Assembly: GCA_964618215.1 (NCBI GenBank)
Contig: CAZTZE010000016.1
Location: forward strand, 10,363-74,362
From: CG2-30-58-95 sp964618215
GTDB lineage: Bacteria > Chloroflexota > Anaerolineae > Anaerolineales > Villigracilaceae
DNA length: 64,000 nt
Direction: 5' to 3'
This document shows positions 22,690 to 30,911 of the stretch, one piece after another (the stretch's first letter is position 1; the number at the start of each line of letters is the position of its first letter). Below the pieces are notes generated by a model, which did no database searches, was not told the origin of the DNA, and was given only the letters and a program-made list of their open reading frames with translations. The position numbers and the translations under genes are program-made.

Positions 22690-24855
22690 ATGGACACTCA
22701 ATCAATTCACGAACGATTGGAAGAACTTCGTAAGAAAATCAACTTCCACAACTATCGTTACCACGTGCTAGACGCGCCTCTCATTAGCGACGCCGAATAC
22801 GACAAGTTGATGGCTGAACTAAAGCGGATCGAGGCCGAGCACCCCGAGTGGGTCACGCCCGATTCGCCCAGTCAACGCGTCGGAGCATTGCCCTCTGAGA
22901 AATTCGAAAAAGTCCGCCATCCCGCGCCGATCTTGTCGCTGGCGAACGCCTTCGGAGCGGGGGAGGCGCGTGCCTGGTTCGAGCGGATCAGTAAAATAGA
23001 TGACCGCGTCGAAAAGGCGAAGTTTGTCGTCGAACCCAAGATTGACGGGCTGAGTGTGGTACTGCATTACCGCGCTGGCGTCTTCGTGCAGGGTGCAACG
23101 CGCGGGGATGGCGAAATTGGCGAGGATATCACCGCCAACCTGCGCACAATTCGGGCGATACCCTTGCGTATCCCGGTCGAAAGTAACGAGAAACCGGCAA
23201 CGAGCGATGCGTTGAAGGATTTGCCGCTCTTTGGCAGCACGCGGCAATTGGCTACCGCCAATCAGCAATCCTCAATCGCACAGCCGCCGGCCTATCTTGT
23301 GGTCAGAGGGGAAGCATTTCTTACCGTCAAAGATTTCGAGGAACTGAACAAACGCCTGGAAGAGAACGGCGAAAAAACCTACCTGAATCCGCGCAACACC
23401 GCCGCCGGTTCCTTGCGCCAACTTGACCCAGCCATCACCGCCTCCCGGCCTCTCACACTCCTCGTCTACCAGCTCATTGCCTGGGAAGACTCTACTCCCC
23501 AACCACCCAACCACCCAACCACCCAACTCCCCAACCACCCAACTTCTCGACCAACTTCGCAATGGGAATTGCTGGAAACCCTGCAATCCCTCGGTTTCCC
23601 GATTACCAACGCCGCCCGCCGCTTCGACGATATCCACTCCGCCATAGCCTACACCGAGAGCTGGGCCTCACGCCGCGACGAGTTGCCCTACGAGACGGAT
23701 GGCATGGTGATCAAGATTGACGATCTGCGCCTGGCGGACGAATTAGGCATCGTCGGCAAAGATCCGCGCGGGGCGATTGCCTTCAAATTCCCGGCGCGTG
23801 AGGTGACGACCCGATTGCAGGAGATCCGCGTCAATGTCGGGCGGACGGGTGTGCTGACCCCCTACGCGGTGCTGGAGCCGGTCGAGATTGGCGGGGTGAT
23901 CGTCGAGCGCGCCACGCTGCACAACTTCGACTACATCGCCGAGAAGGACATTCGTCCCGGCGACCGGGTACTGGTCAAGCGCGCCGGCGAGGTCATCCCC
24001 TACGTCATCGGCCCGGTCATGGACCTGCGGACTGGCGCGGAAAAACCCTACACGCCGCCGGCCGCCTGTCCCGACTGCGGACAGCCGGTGGAGCACTTCG
24101 AGAGCGAGGTGGCATGGTATTGCCTCAACGCGGCCTGCCCGGCCCAGTTGGTGCGCAACGTGGAGCACTTCGTCTCGAAGGGGGCGATGGATATAACCGG
24201 CCTGGGCATCAGGATAGTCGAGCAATTGATTACCGCAGGCCTGGTCAAGGACGTGGCCGACTTGTACCTGCTGAAGAAAAACGATGTGCTGAGAATGGAA
24301 GGCTTCGCCGATAAAAAAACTGACAACCTGCTGAAGGGGATCAGAGAATCTGCGCATCAGCCGCTGAATCGCTTGATCACTGCATTAGGTATTCGTGGTG
24401 TGGGCGAAGTGGTGGCTGCTGATCTGAGTCACGCCTTCCCTGCGCTGGATTTGCTGGCAAAGGCTTCGGCGGAAGACTTACAGCGGATCGAAGGAATCGG
24501 CCCAAATATTGCTCAAGCAATTGTGGATTGGTTTGCCCGTCCGCGCAATCAGGCCGTGTCAGGGAAGTTGAGGGCCGCGGGTGTTTGGCCAATTGGAGCC
24601 GGGGAGCCGCGGAGCCGGGGCGAAGGAGCGTTGGCTGGAATGACGTTCGTCGTCACTGGCACGCTGGCGGGATTTTCGCGCGACGAAGTCAAAACCTACA
24701 TCGAATCCCACGGTGGCAAGCTGACGGATAGCGTCAGCAAGAACACCAGCTACCTGCTGCTGGGCGAGAATCCGGGGTCGAAGTTGGAGAAGGCAAAAGC
24801 GTTGGGGGTGAGGATCATTGATGAGGTTGAGTTCAGGAAACTGAGCGGTGAATAA
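22690..24855 (+). CDS. ligA: NAD-dependent DNA ligase
   Basis: A 721-aa ligase that seals nicks with NAD+. Domain Ia (YHxxD-type NYRYHVLDAPLISDAEYD), adenylation domain with nucleophile Lys in VEPKIDGLS (about residue 117), OB fold (RAGEVIPYV), four-Cys zinc finger (CPDCGQP ... CLNAACPAQ), helix-hairpin-helix region and C-terminal BRCT (GMTFVVTGTLAGFSRDEVK). It is about 50 residues longer than usual because of two insertions: about 165-195 and a Pro/Asn/His/Thr tract (QPPNHPTTQLPNHPTSRPT) encoded by CCACCCAA repeats at 23500-23552. TATAAT lies exactly 6 bases before the ATG, pointing to a leaderless transcript. Confidence 0.97.
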   Translation: MDTQSIHERLEELRKKINFHNYRYHVLDAPLISDAEYDKLMAELKRIEAEHPEWVTPDSPSQRVGALPSEKFEKVRHPAPILSLANAFGAGEARAWFERISKIDDRVEKAKFVVEPKIDGLSVVLHYRAGVFVQGATRGDGEIGEDITANLRTIRAIPLRIPVESNEKPATSDALKDLPLFGSTRQLATANQQSSIAQPPAYLVVRGEAFLTVKDFEELNKRLEENGEKTYLNPRNTAAGSLRQLDPAITASRPLTLLVYQLIAWEDSTPQPPNHPTTQLPNHPTSRPTSQWELLETLQSLGFPITNAARRFDDIHSAIAYTESWASRRDELPYETDGMVIKIDDLRLADELGIVGKDPRGAIAFKFPAREVTTRLQEIRVNVGRTGVLTPYAVLEPVEIGGVIVERATLHNFDYIAEKDIRPGDRVLVKRAGEVIPYVIGPVMDLRTGAEKPYTPPAACPDCGQPVEHFESEVAWYCLNAACPAQLVRNVEHFVSKGAMDITGLGIRIVEQLITAGLVKDVADLYLLKKNDVLRMEGFADKKTDNLLKGIRESAHQPLNRLITALGIRGVGEVVAADLSHAFPALDLLAKASAEDLQRIEGIGPNIAQAIVDWFARPRNQAVSGKLRAAGVWPIGAGEPRSRGEGALAGMTFVVTGTLAGFSRDEVKTYIESHGGKLTDSVSKNTSYLLLGENPGSKLEKAKALGVRIIDEVEFRKLSGE
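23498..23552. repeat. In-frame CCACCCAA tandem repeat inside ligA
   Basis: About six units of CAACCACC/CAACTCCC give a proline/histidine/threonine tract between conserved parts of the adenylation domain. The complementary G-rich strand could form G-quadruplex. A short related tract (GGTTGGGTGGTTGG) is at 32129-32148. Confidence 0.7.
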
Positions 24856-24893
24856 AGTAGAACAAAATCCGACTTGATGCTGGAGAGGTAGAA

Positions 24894-25280
24894 ATGTCAA
24901 GAATCATCCACCAAACCGTTACATTCAAAGCCACCCCCCACGAAGTCTACGAGACCCTGATGGACTCGAAGAAACACGCCGCCTTCACCGGCGGCAAGGC
25001 GGAGATCAGCCGCGCGGTTGGCGGTGAGATCATGGCCTACGATGGCTACATCAGCGGGAAAAACATCGAACTGGCGGCGGATAAAAAGATCGTCCAAGAA
25101 TGGCGCGCCGTGGACTGGCAGGAAGGCCATTTCTCGCGCGTGACATTTGAGTTCACCCCCGTCACGGAAGGGACCCGTCTCGATTTCACTCATGCGGATG
25201 TTCCGGAAGGCACGGAAGAGGCATTCGAGCAAGGCTGGATTGACAATTACTGGCAGCCGCTGAAGGCGTTTATGGAATAA
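24894..25280 (+). CDS. SRPBCC/AHSA1-family protein
   Basis: A 128-aa START-like protein: IIHQTVTFKATPHEVYETLMDSKKHAAFTGGKAEISRAVGGEIMAYDGYISGKNIEL is the Aha1-C/AHSA1 pattern, followed by EWRAVDWQEGHFSRVTFEF and the terminal helix GWIDNYWQPLKAFME. The fold binds hydrophobic ligands; substrate unknown. RBS GGAGAGG is present. Convergent with the Pit gene, overlapping its 3' end by 11 bp. Confidence 0.88.
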   Translation: MSRIIHQTVTFKATPHEVYETLMDSKKHAAFTGGKAEISRAVGGEIMAYDGYISGKNIELAADKKIVQEWRAVDWQEGHFSRVTFEFTPVTEGTRLDFTHADVPEGTEEAFEQGWIDNYWQPLKAFME

Positions 25281-26256
25281 TCTGGATAAGCACCCAATAT
25301 ATGCCGGCTGCGACCAGGGCTGTGGCCGGAATGGTCAACAGCCAGGCTGTGGCGATTTCCTGCGCCACTCCCCAGCGCACCTTATTCACCCTTTCGGCTG
25401 CGCCAACGCCCATGATGGCTGAACTGGCAACCTGGGTGGTGCTCACCGGACCTCCAACCAGGGAAGCGCTGATGATAACGACCGCCGAGGCCAATTGGGA
25501 AACGAACCCATCCACCGGCCGGATTTTGTAGAACTTGCCTCCCAGCGTGCGGATCAACTTCCATCCGCCCACGGCAGTGCCTAAAGCGATCATCGCCGCG
25601 CAGATGACAATGACCCAGAGCGGGACGGCAAAAACCTTCAAATATCCTCCGGTAACCAGCGCCAGGGTGATGATTCCCATTGTCTTCTGCGCATCGTTGG
25701 TGCCGTGACTGAGTGCCAGCGCGAGGGCAGTAAATATCTGGCCGCGTTTGAAAAAAGCGTTGACGCGCGGCGTGGCGTTCCAGCATAATAAAAATATGAT
25801 CTTGAGCAGGATGTATCCGAAAATAAAACCGATGATTGGAGAAGCGAACAAGGCGATCAAAATCTTCTCCAGTCCGTTCAGTTGGATGGCCTGCCATCCT
25901 GCCCCGATGACTACCGCGCCGACGAAACCGCCGATCAGCGCATGGGATGAACTGCTCGGAAATCCCAGATACCAGGTCAAAAGATTCCATAAGATGGCGC
26001 TGACCAGCGCAGCCAGGAGCACTTGGGTATTGATTGTCTCCGCGACGACAATTTCATGCCCGATGGTATTCGCCACAGCTACGCCGAAGATAAACGGGCC
26101 AAAAAAGTTTGCCAGAGCGGTCATCCCCAAGGCGGCGCGCGGCGAAAGCGCCCGCGATGAAATCATCGTGGCGACCACGTTGCTGGAATCGTGAACGCCG
26201 TTCAGAAAATCAAAGATCAGCGCCAGTACAATCACGGCAATGAGGAGCGGTGTCAT
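25270..26256 (-). CDS. Inorganic phosphate transporter, PiT family
   Basis: A 328-aa membrane carrier for metal-phosphate. The start at ATG 26256 (MTPLLIAVIVLALIFDFLNG) is favoured by GGAG upstream and the family start; ATG 26271 is possible. Two inverted PHO4 halves are visible: FDFLNGVHDSSNVVATMISS near the N-terminus and ALSHGTNDAQKTMGII in the second half, each with the conserved GxxDxxN-like signature. About ten helices. Directly downstream of the DUF47 gene, which is its usual regulator. Confidence 0.95.
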   Translation of the reverse strand: MTPLLIAVIVLALIFDFLNGVHDSSNVVATMISSRALSPRAALGMTALANFFGPFIFGVAVANTIGHEIVVAETINTQVLLAALVSAILWNLLTWYLGFPSSSSHALIGGFVGAVVIGAGWQAIQLNGLEKILIALFASPIIGFIFGYILLKIIFLLCWNATPRVNAFFKRGQIFTALALALSHGTNDAQKTMGIITLALVTGGYLKVFAVPLWVIVICAAMIALGTAVGGWKLIRTLGGKFYKIRPVDGFVSQLASAVVIISASLVGGPVSTTQVASSAIMGVGAAERVNKVRWGVAQEIATAWLLTIPATALVAAGIYWVLIQIIP

Positions 26257-26274
26257 TGAGGCTGTCTCCATCTT

Positions 26275-26895
26275 TTATGCAATCTTGACCACAATATCGG
26301 CAATCACATTGGCAGCCTCGTCGCCGCGGTCGGCGGCATTGCTCAGGTGGCGGTATACCTCGCGCAACTTTAGCATTTTGACCACGTGCTTGATGTCCTC
26401 TGCGCCGCTGAAAAGATCGGCCAGGGCTTCGCGGTAAACTTCTTCCACCCGGTTCTCGAGGGCTTTGGCGCGCTGGGCGTGATCATTGGCAACACCCGGG
26501 TGTTCCTCCAGGCGATTGACCGCCATCAAAAGTTCGTAAGCCGCGTCTCTGAGCAGGGAGGCCATCCGCTGCATATAAGGGGTCGGCTCTACTTTCAAGA
26601 TTTCCATTTCACTGACAGTGGTATAGGCATAGTCCAATACATCGTCAATCGTCCGGGAAAGCGCAAAGATATCTTCCCGGTCAAAGGGGGTAATGAAAGT
26701 CCTATTTAATTCGTCAATCAAGATCCGCCGGACTTCATCGGCTTCTTTTTCTTTGGAAACAAGCCGGGCTGAGTCAGTCGGGTCGTGGGAGGCTAGATAG
26801 GCTTTCAGCGCCTCCATACCTTCCAGGGTCAGCGTGGCCTGTTCCTTGATAAGTTTGAGGAAAACGTTCTGGCGTTTAGTAAAAAGACGGCGCAT
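26275..26895 (-). CDS. DUF47/PhoU-like Pit accessory protein
   Basis: A 206-aa all-helical PhoU-like protein (RRLFTKRQNVFLKLIKEQ ... KEKEADEVRRILIDELNRTFITPFDREDIFALSRTIDDVLDYA). The family is cotranscribed with PiT transporters and is thought to gate or regulate phosphate uptake, as here with the Pit gene starting within 20 bp downstream. Confidence 0.92.
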   Translation of the reverse strand: MRRLFTKRQNVFLKLIKEQATLTLEGMEALKAYLASHDPTDSARLVSKEKEADEVRRILIDELNRTFITPFDREDIFALSRTIDDVLDYAYTTVSEMEILKVEPTPYMQRMASLLRDAAYELLMAVNRLEEHPGVANDHAQRAKALENRVEEVYREALADLFSGAEDIKHVVKMLKLREVYRHLSNAADRGDEAANVIADIVVKIA

Positions 26896-26924
26896 GGCTA
26901 AAACTCCTCTTCGAGATTGTCAAT

Positions 26925-26950
26925 CCAGCCGAGTAGGCCTTCGGCAAAAT
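26925..26950. repeat. CCGAGTAGGCCTTCGGC repeat copy
   Basis: GCCGAGTAGGCCTTCGGC, an imperfect hairpin (GCCGA/TCGGC), lies in the divergent promoter region between DUF47 and the DtxR regulator. Other copies: 32789, 33007, 46752, 46875 and 59248. Confidence 0.6.
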
Positions 26951-27043
26951 GGGTTCCATCTTGCCCCATATTTTATCTCAGTTTGTGTCGACTCTCAGGA
27001 TAGAAAGGTGATTCTTGTCATTCTCCTGCACGTCTTGTTAATG

Positions 27044-27063
27044 TATAATTAGGAGTGCCATAA
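27044..27063 (+). promoter_or_regulatory. -10 element with overlapping DtxR-box-like palindrome
   Basis: TATAAT (27044-27049) is followed by TTAGGAGTGCCATAA (27049-27063), a close relative of the TTAGG-N4-CCTAA DtxR/IdeR site. This suggests iron-dependent autoregulation of the DtxR-FTR1 operon. Confidence 0.4.
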
Positions 27064-27097
27064 GAATTGTGCCATATTCTATAAGGGAAGCCATAAT

Positions 27098-27751
27098 ATG
27101 AGCGAAAGCGAAGAGATGTACCTGGTGAGCATCTCCAGGGCAAATGAACAAATGGACGGTCCCGTTCCCCTGACCCGCCTGGCGGGCGAACTGGACGTTC
27201 AACCGGTATCGGTCAACCAGATGGTCAAAAAACTCGAGGAAGCGGGCAAGGTCATTTATCTGCCGTATAAAGGCGTCAGCCTTTCAGCAGAAGGGAAAAA
27301 GCAGGCGTTGCACATTTTGAGACATCGCCGTTTGTGGGAGGTATTTCTGGTCGAGAAACTGCATTTCACGCCCCAAGAAGCCGACGCCGTTGCATGTAAA
27401 CTGGAGCATGTTGTCCCCGACGATGCAATGGAACGCCTGGCGGAAATGCTCGGCCACCCCAGCATGTCGCCCGCAGGCGCGCCGATCCCGCCGGCAGATA
27501 GCGAGGCGGCATTTGTACTCGCCTCGAAACCGTTATCAAGCCTGAGGTTGAACGAGACGGGTGTCATCACCCAGATTCGGGGCGATGCAGCCCTACGCGC
27601 TTTCCTGGAAACAGAGAAAATTTCAAGCGGGGTGCAGATCAGGCTGATGGGCATGGGCCGGGATGCTGTGCTGATCCAGGATGAAAATGACATCCGCCTG
27701 CATCTTGCGCGTCCAATTGCCGACCTCATTTGGGTTAAACCGATTCAATAA
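27098..27751 (+). CDS. DtxR/MntR-family metal-dependent repressor
   Basis: A 217-aa regulator. N-terminal winged HTH (VPLTRLAGELDVQPVSVNQMVKKLEEAGKVIYLPYKGVSLS), dimerisation and metal-binding domain (ILRHRRLWEVFL ... ADAVACKLEHVVPDDAMERL with His/Glu/Cys ligands) and a C-terminal SH3-like FeoA domain (about 142-215). It represses metal uptake when Fe or Mn is bound. It lies 17 bp before the FTR1 permease gene, so Fe2+/Fe3+ uptake is the likely target. Confidence 0.93.
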   Translation: MSESEEMYLVSISRANEQMDGPVPLTRLAGELDVQPVSVNQMVKKLEEAGKVIYLPYKGVSLSAEGKKQALHILRHRRLWEVFLVEKLHFTPQEADAVACKLEHVVPDDAMERLAEMLGHPSMSPAGAPIPPADSEAAFVLASKPLSSLRLNETGVITQIRGDAALRAFLETEKISSGVQIRLMGMGRDAVLIQDENDIRLHLARPIADLIWVKPIQ

Positions 27752-27768
27752 AAAACAGGAGAATAAAA

Positions 27769-28602
27769 ATGCTGGCTAGTTTCTTACTTTCACTTCGCGA
27801 GGGTCTTGAGGCGGCCCTGATCGTGGGGATTGTGCTGGGCGCGCTGCGCCAGATGCGTCGCCCGGAGTTGTCCCGTTCGGTGTGGACGGGGGTTGGGGCG
27901 GCTGTGGCGGTCAGCCTGGCGGGCGGCGTTTTGCTCACCGCCTTGGGCTTGAGCCTGGAAGGAGAGGCGGAAGCCATCTTCGAAGGGATCGCCATGTTCC
28001 TGGCGGCGGGGGTGCTGACCTGGATGATTTTCTGGATGAGCCGCCAGTCGCGCATCCTGAAATCGAATCTGGAAGCGGGGGTGCGCCAGGCGGCAACGGG
28101 AACGGGTAAGAACGGGCTGTTTGCGCTGGCATTCCTGGCGGTTCTGCGGGAAGGTATCGAACTGGCGCTGTTTTTGACCGCCGCCACGTTTGCATCCGAC
28201 GCGCTCCAGACCATCTCAGGCGGGCTGCTGGGACTGGGCGCCGCGGTTTTGCTCGGCTGGTCACTGTTTGCCAGCAGCGTACGGCTCGACCTGCGCCGCT
28301 TTTTTCAGGTGACCGGCGCGCTGCTCATCCTGTTTGCAGCCGGACTGGTGGCGCATGGCGTACACGAGTTCAACGAAATTGCCTGGATCCCGGAAGTGAT
28401 TGCACACGTCTGGGACATCAACCCAATCCTGAATGAAAAAACTACACTGGGGCAGATTTTGGGCGCGCTGTTTGGCTACAACGGCAACCCTTCGCTGACT
28501 GAAGTGATCGCCTACATTGCTTATCTTGTGGCGATTTTACTCGGACTGCGTACGGTCAGGCTGATTCCTACAACGCTTCCAGCGGCGGGAAAAGCGCCGT
28601 GA
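27769..28602 (+). CDS. FTR1-family high-affinity iron permease
   Basis: A 277-aa membrane permease with about seven helices. Both iron-binding REGxE motifs are present: REGLE at 10-14 and REGIE at 127-131. FTR1/EfeU transports iron, usually with a ferroxidase or periplasmic partner; none is encoded next to it. RBS AGGAG lies 9 bases before the ATG. The DtxR-family repressor directly upstream makes iron-regulated expression likely. Confidence 0.93.
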   Translation: MLASFLLSLREGLEAALIVGIVLGALRQMRRPELSRSVWTGVGAAVAVSLAGGVLLTALGLSLEGEAEAIFEGIAMFLAAGVLTWMIFWMSRQSRILKSNLEAGVRQAATGTGKNGLFALAFLAVLREGIELALFLTAATFASDALQTISGGLLGLGAAVLLGWSLFASSVRLDLRRFFQVTGALLILFAAGLVAHGVHEFNEIAWIPEVIAHVWDINPILNEKTTLGQILGALFGYNGNPSLTEVIAYIAYLVAILLGLRTVRLIPTTLPAAGKAP

Positions 28603-28622
28603 AGTGGCACGCTGGGACAGAG

Positions 28623-28874
28623 TCAGCCCTTCTTCATCAATGCTTCCAGGTCCGGTATTTCCAGGGCTGCATTACGCAGGATTTCAAAGCCTTTTTCGAT
28701 GAGTAAGGCCAGCCGCGCTTCTTCCACCCGGCGGCCGGATTCGATCTCCTCCAGGACTTTCAGCAGGTTGCCGCGCAATCCGCCGGCGCGATGGGACCAG
28801 ATCGAATCGACTGGAAGACGTTCGAGCCGGGAGGCGAGAAGTTTGGTCAGTTCTATTTGTTGGTGATTCATCAT
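28623..28874 (-). CDS. Small hypothetical helical protein, 83 aa
   Basis: MNHQQIELTKLLASRLERLPVDSIWSHRAGGLRGNLLKVLEE and LALLIEKGFEILRNAALEIPDLEALMKKG give a two-helix acidic protein. Either of two adjacent ATGs may be used. The gene is divergent from the SDR gene with only 14 bp between starts, so their promoters overlap. I do not recognise the family; composition and placement make it a real gene. Confidence 0.65.
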   Translation of the reverse strand: MMNHQQIELTKLLASRLERLPVDSIWSHRAGGLRGNLLKVLEEIESGRRVEEARLALLIEKGFEILRNAALEIPDLEALMKKG

Positions 28875-28888
28875 TTATAATCCATGCC

Positions 28889-29827
28889 ATGATCTTAGTC
28901 ACCGGCGGAACCGGCTTTATCGGCCGCGCTTTAGTGCGCCATCTTGCACAGGGCGGGCATCATGTGCGCACCCTGCTGCGCCCCTCGCCGCGCACGCCCA
29001 ACCTGCCATTGGGTGTGCCGGTGGAAGTGGCTGTCACCAGCCTGAGCGACGAGCGTGGACTGCGCGCGGCCATGCGCGGTGTGGATGTTGTCTACCACAT
29101 GGCCGGCGGCGAAGCGCAGGGCGGTCGCGCCAATTTGATGGCCGTGGATATCGAAGGCACGCGCAATCTGGTCCGGGCGGCTGCGGATGCCAGGATCCAA
29201 CGCTTGTTCTACCTTAGTCACCTGGACGCTGATCGCGCTTCGGCCTTCCCGGTGCTCAGAGCTAAAGGTGTCGCTGAGGAAACCATCCGCCAGAGTGGGC
29301 TGCCGCACACCATCCTGCGCGCCTCGATCCTCTATGGGCCACAAGATACCTTTACGACCGGCCTGGCCATGCTTTTGACTATCGCCCCGGGTATCCTGCC
29401 TCTGCCGGGGCAGGGCAAAGGCCTGCTCCAGCCACTCTGGGTCGAAGACATGGTCACCTGTTTGATCTGGGCGCTCGACGAAAGCGCGACAATCAATCAA
29501 AGCTATGAAGTTGGCGGCAGCGAGTATTTCAGCCTGGGCCAGATCGCTGAGATCATTATGGGTGTGATCAAGAAACGCCGCGCTTTAACTTCTTGGCCGA
29601 TCCCTTATTTGCGCGCCCTGACTGTCATCCTTGAAACGACCTTCCCGCATTTTCCATCTTCGGTCTTCTGGCTGGATTACCTGGCCGTCAACCGCACCTG
29701 TGCGCTGGATACCATCCCGCGCGTCTTTGGATTGATGCCGGCGCGCTTCGCCACCCACATTGACTACCTGCGCGGCGTCAACTGGCATCGTGAATTTATT
29801 CGCTCGCTCTTCACCCGCCATGCCTGA
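28889..29827 (+). CDS. NAD(P)-binding SDR/NmrA-like epimerase-family protein
   Basis: A 312-aa Rossmann protein. Gly-rich motif TGGTGFIG at 5-12, Arg-rich cofactor loop (LLRPSPR), VVYHMAGGEAQG, and YLSHLDADRASAFPVLRAKGVAEETIRQSGLPHTILRAS, which resembles complex I NDUFA9-like and NmrA-like proteins; the classical YxxxK is not intact (here RAKGVAEE). TATAAT ends 7 bases before the ATG, suggesting leaderless translation. Its 3' end overlaps the acetyltransferase gene by 8 bp. Confidence 0.88.
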   Translation: MILVTGGTGFIGRALVRHLAQGGHHVRTLLRPSPRTPNLPLGVPVEVAVTSLSDERGLRAAMRGVDVVYHMAGGEAQGGRANLMAVDIEGTRNLVRAAADARIQRLFYLSHLDADRASAFPVLRAKGVAEETIRQSGLPHTILRASILYGPQDTFTTGLAMLLTIAPGILPLPGQGKGLLQPLWVEDMVTCLIWALDESATINQSYEVGGSEYFSLGQIAEIIMGVIKKRRALTSWPIPYLRALTVILETTFPHFPSSVFWLDYLAVNRTCALDTIPRVFGLMPARFATHIDYLRGVNWHREFIRSLFTRHA

Positions 29828-30698
29828 GTGGATCATTCGCCTGATAGAAACCCCCGAGGAGATGGATGCCGTCCAGGACCTCCAGCGCCTGGTTTGGCCT
29901 GGCTCTGAGACGGAGGTTATCCCTGCCCACGCCCTGCTGGCCGTGGTGCATAATGGCGGATTACTGCTCGGCGCCTTCGTCCACGAAAAATTGATCGGCG
30001 CGGCCTGGGGCTTCCCCGGCTTCTACCCCACGCCGGATGGCCCACGTCTCAAGCATTGCTCACACATCCTGGGCGTCCACCCTGAGTGGCGCGATTCCGG
30101 TCTCGGTTTCAGTCTCAAACGCGCCCAGTGGCAAATGGTGCGCCACCAGGGTCTCGATCTCATCACCTGGACCTACGATCCCCTGCTCAGCCGCAACGCC
30201 CATCTCAACATCGCCAGACTCGGCGCGGTTTGCAACACTTATCGGCGCTCCGAATACGGGGATATGAGCGATGCTCTGAACGCTGGCTTGCCCTCGGATC
30301 GCTTCCAGGTGGATTGGTGGGTGAACACGCGGCGGGTGGAACGCAGACTCAGCCGTCGCCGGAGGCCGGCCCTTGGTCTGGATCATTTCCTGACCGCGGA
30401 CGTTTCCCTGTGCGCCGCCATTCCGGACCCTTCGGGCTGGCCGCGTCCCCCTGAAGTTATCTCCGTCTTGAGCGGACGCCTGCTGTTGGTCGAGATCCCG
30501 GTTGACTTTCTGGCCTTGAAAGAGGCCGACCTTTCGCTGGCGCGCGACTGGCGTTTCTACGCCCGCGCGATCTTCGAGACTGCTTTTGCGGCTGGCTACC
30601 TGGTCACCGAATTCGTTTTCGACCGGACGGGTGAACAGCCGCGCAGTTTCTATGTGCTTGCCCATGGCGAAAGCAGCCTGGATACTTGTGAAAAATAA
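29820..30698 (+). CDS. GNAT-family N-acetyltransferase-like protein
   Basis: A 292-aa protein beginning MPEWIIRLIETPEEMDAVQDLQRLVWPGSE. The GNAT core is LLGAFVHEKLIGAAWGF ... HILGVHPEWRDSGLGFSLKRAQW, with the acetyl-CoA loop weakly conserved (RDSGLG). The pattern matches the chorismate-synthase-associated or YjcK-like large GNAT proteins found in Anaerolineae and actinobacteria. The C-terminal half is family-specific. Start ATG 29820 is inside the end of the SDR gene (8-bp overlap), so the pair is coupled. Confidence 0.8.
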   Translation: MPEWIIRLIETPEEMDAVQDLQRLVWPGSETEVIPAHALLAVVHNGGLLLGAFVHEKLIGAAWGFPGFYPTPDGPRLKHCSHILGVHPEWRDSGLGFSLKRAQWQMVRHQGLDLITWTYDPLLSRNAHLNIARLGAVCNTYRRSEYGDMSDALNAGLPSDRFQVDWWVNTRRVERRLSRRRRPALGLDHFLTADVSLCAAIPDPSGWPRPPEVISVLSGRLLLVEIPVDFLALKEADLSLARDWRFYARAIFETAFAAGYLVTEFVFDRTGEQPRSFYVLAHGESSLDTCEK

Positions 30699-30716
30699 AA
30701 TCAAATTAGATTAGTT

Positions 30717-30877
30717 CGACAATGTCACATTTCCGCACAAGGATCAAAAACCTTTTACCACGAAGTCTACAAAGGGTCACAAAGGCAGGCAAAAAGCAAA
30801 AAACCGGGTTTCCTTCGTGTTACTTTGTGACCTTCGTGGTTGGAAAATTGGTGTCTGGCCTTAATGTGACATTGTCG
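30717..30877. mobile_element. 161-bp MITE with perfect 15-bp inverted ends
   Basis: CGACAATGTCACATT (30717-30731) and AATGTGACATTGTCG (30863-30877) are perfect terminal inverted repeats, flanked by AGTT at 30713-30716 and 30878-30881 as a probable 4-bp target duplication. The interior is an imperfect palindrome of ACCACGAAGG/CCTTCGTGGT type with no ORF. Confidence 0.7.
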
Positions 30878-30911
30878 AGTTAGGCGGCGTTCTCTTACCC
30901 CGCTTGTATTC

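Noticed and set aside
23498..23552. CRISPR-like array in ligA
   Set aside because: Units are 8-bp tandem repeats without spacers and lie in a coding frame.
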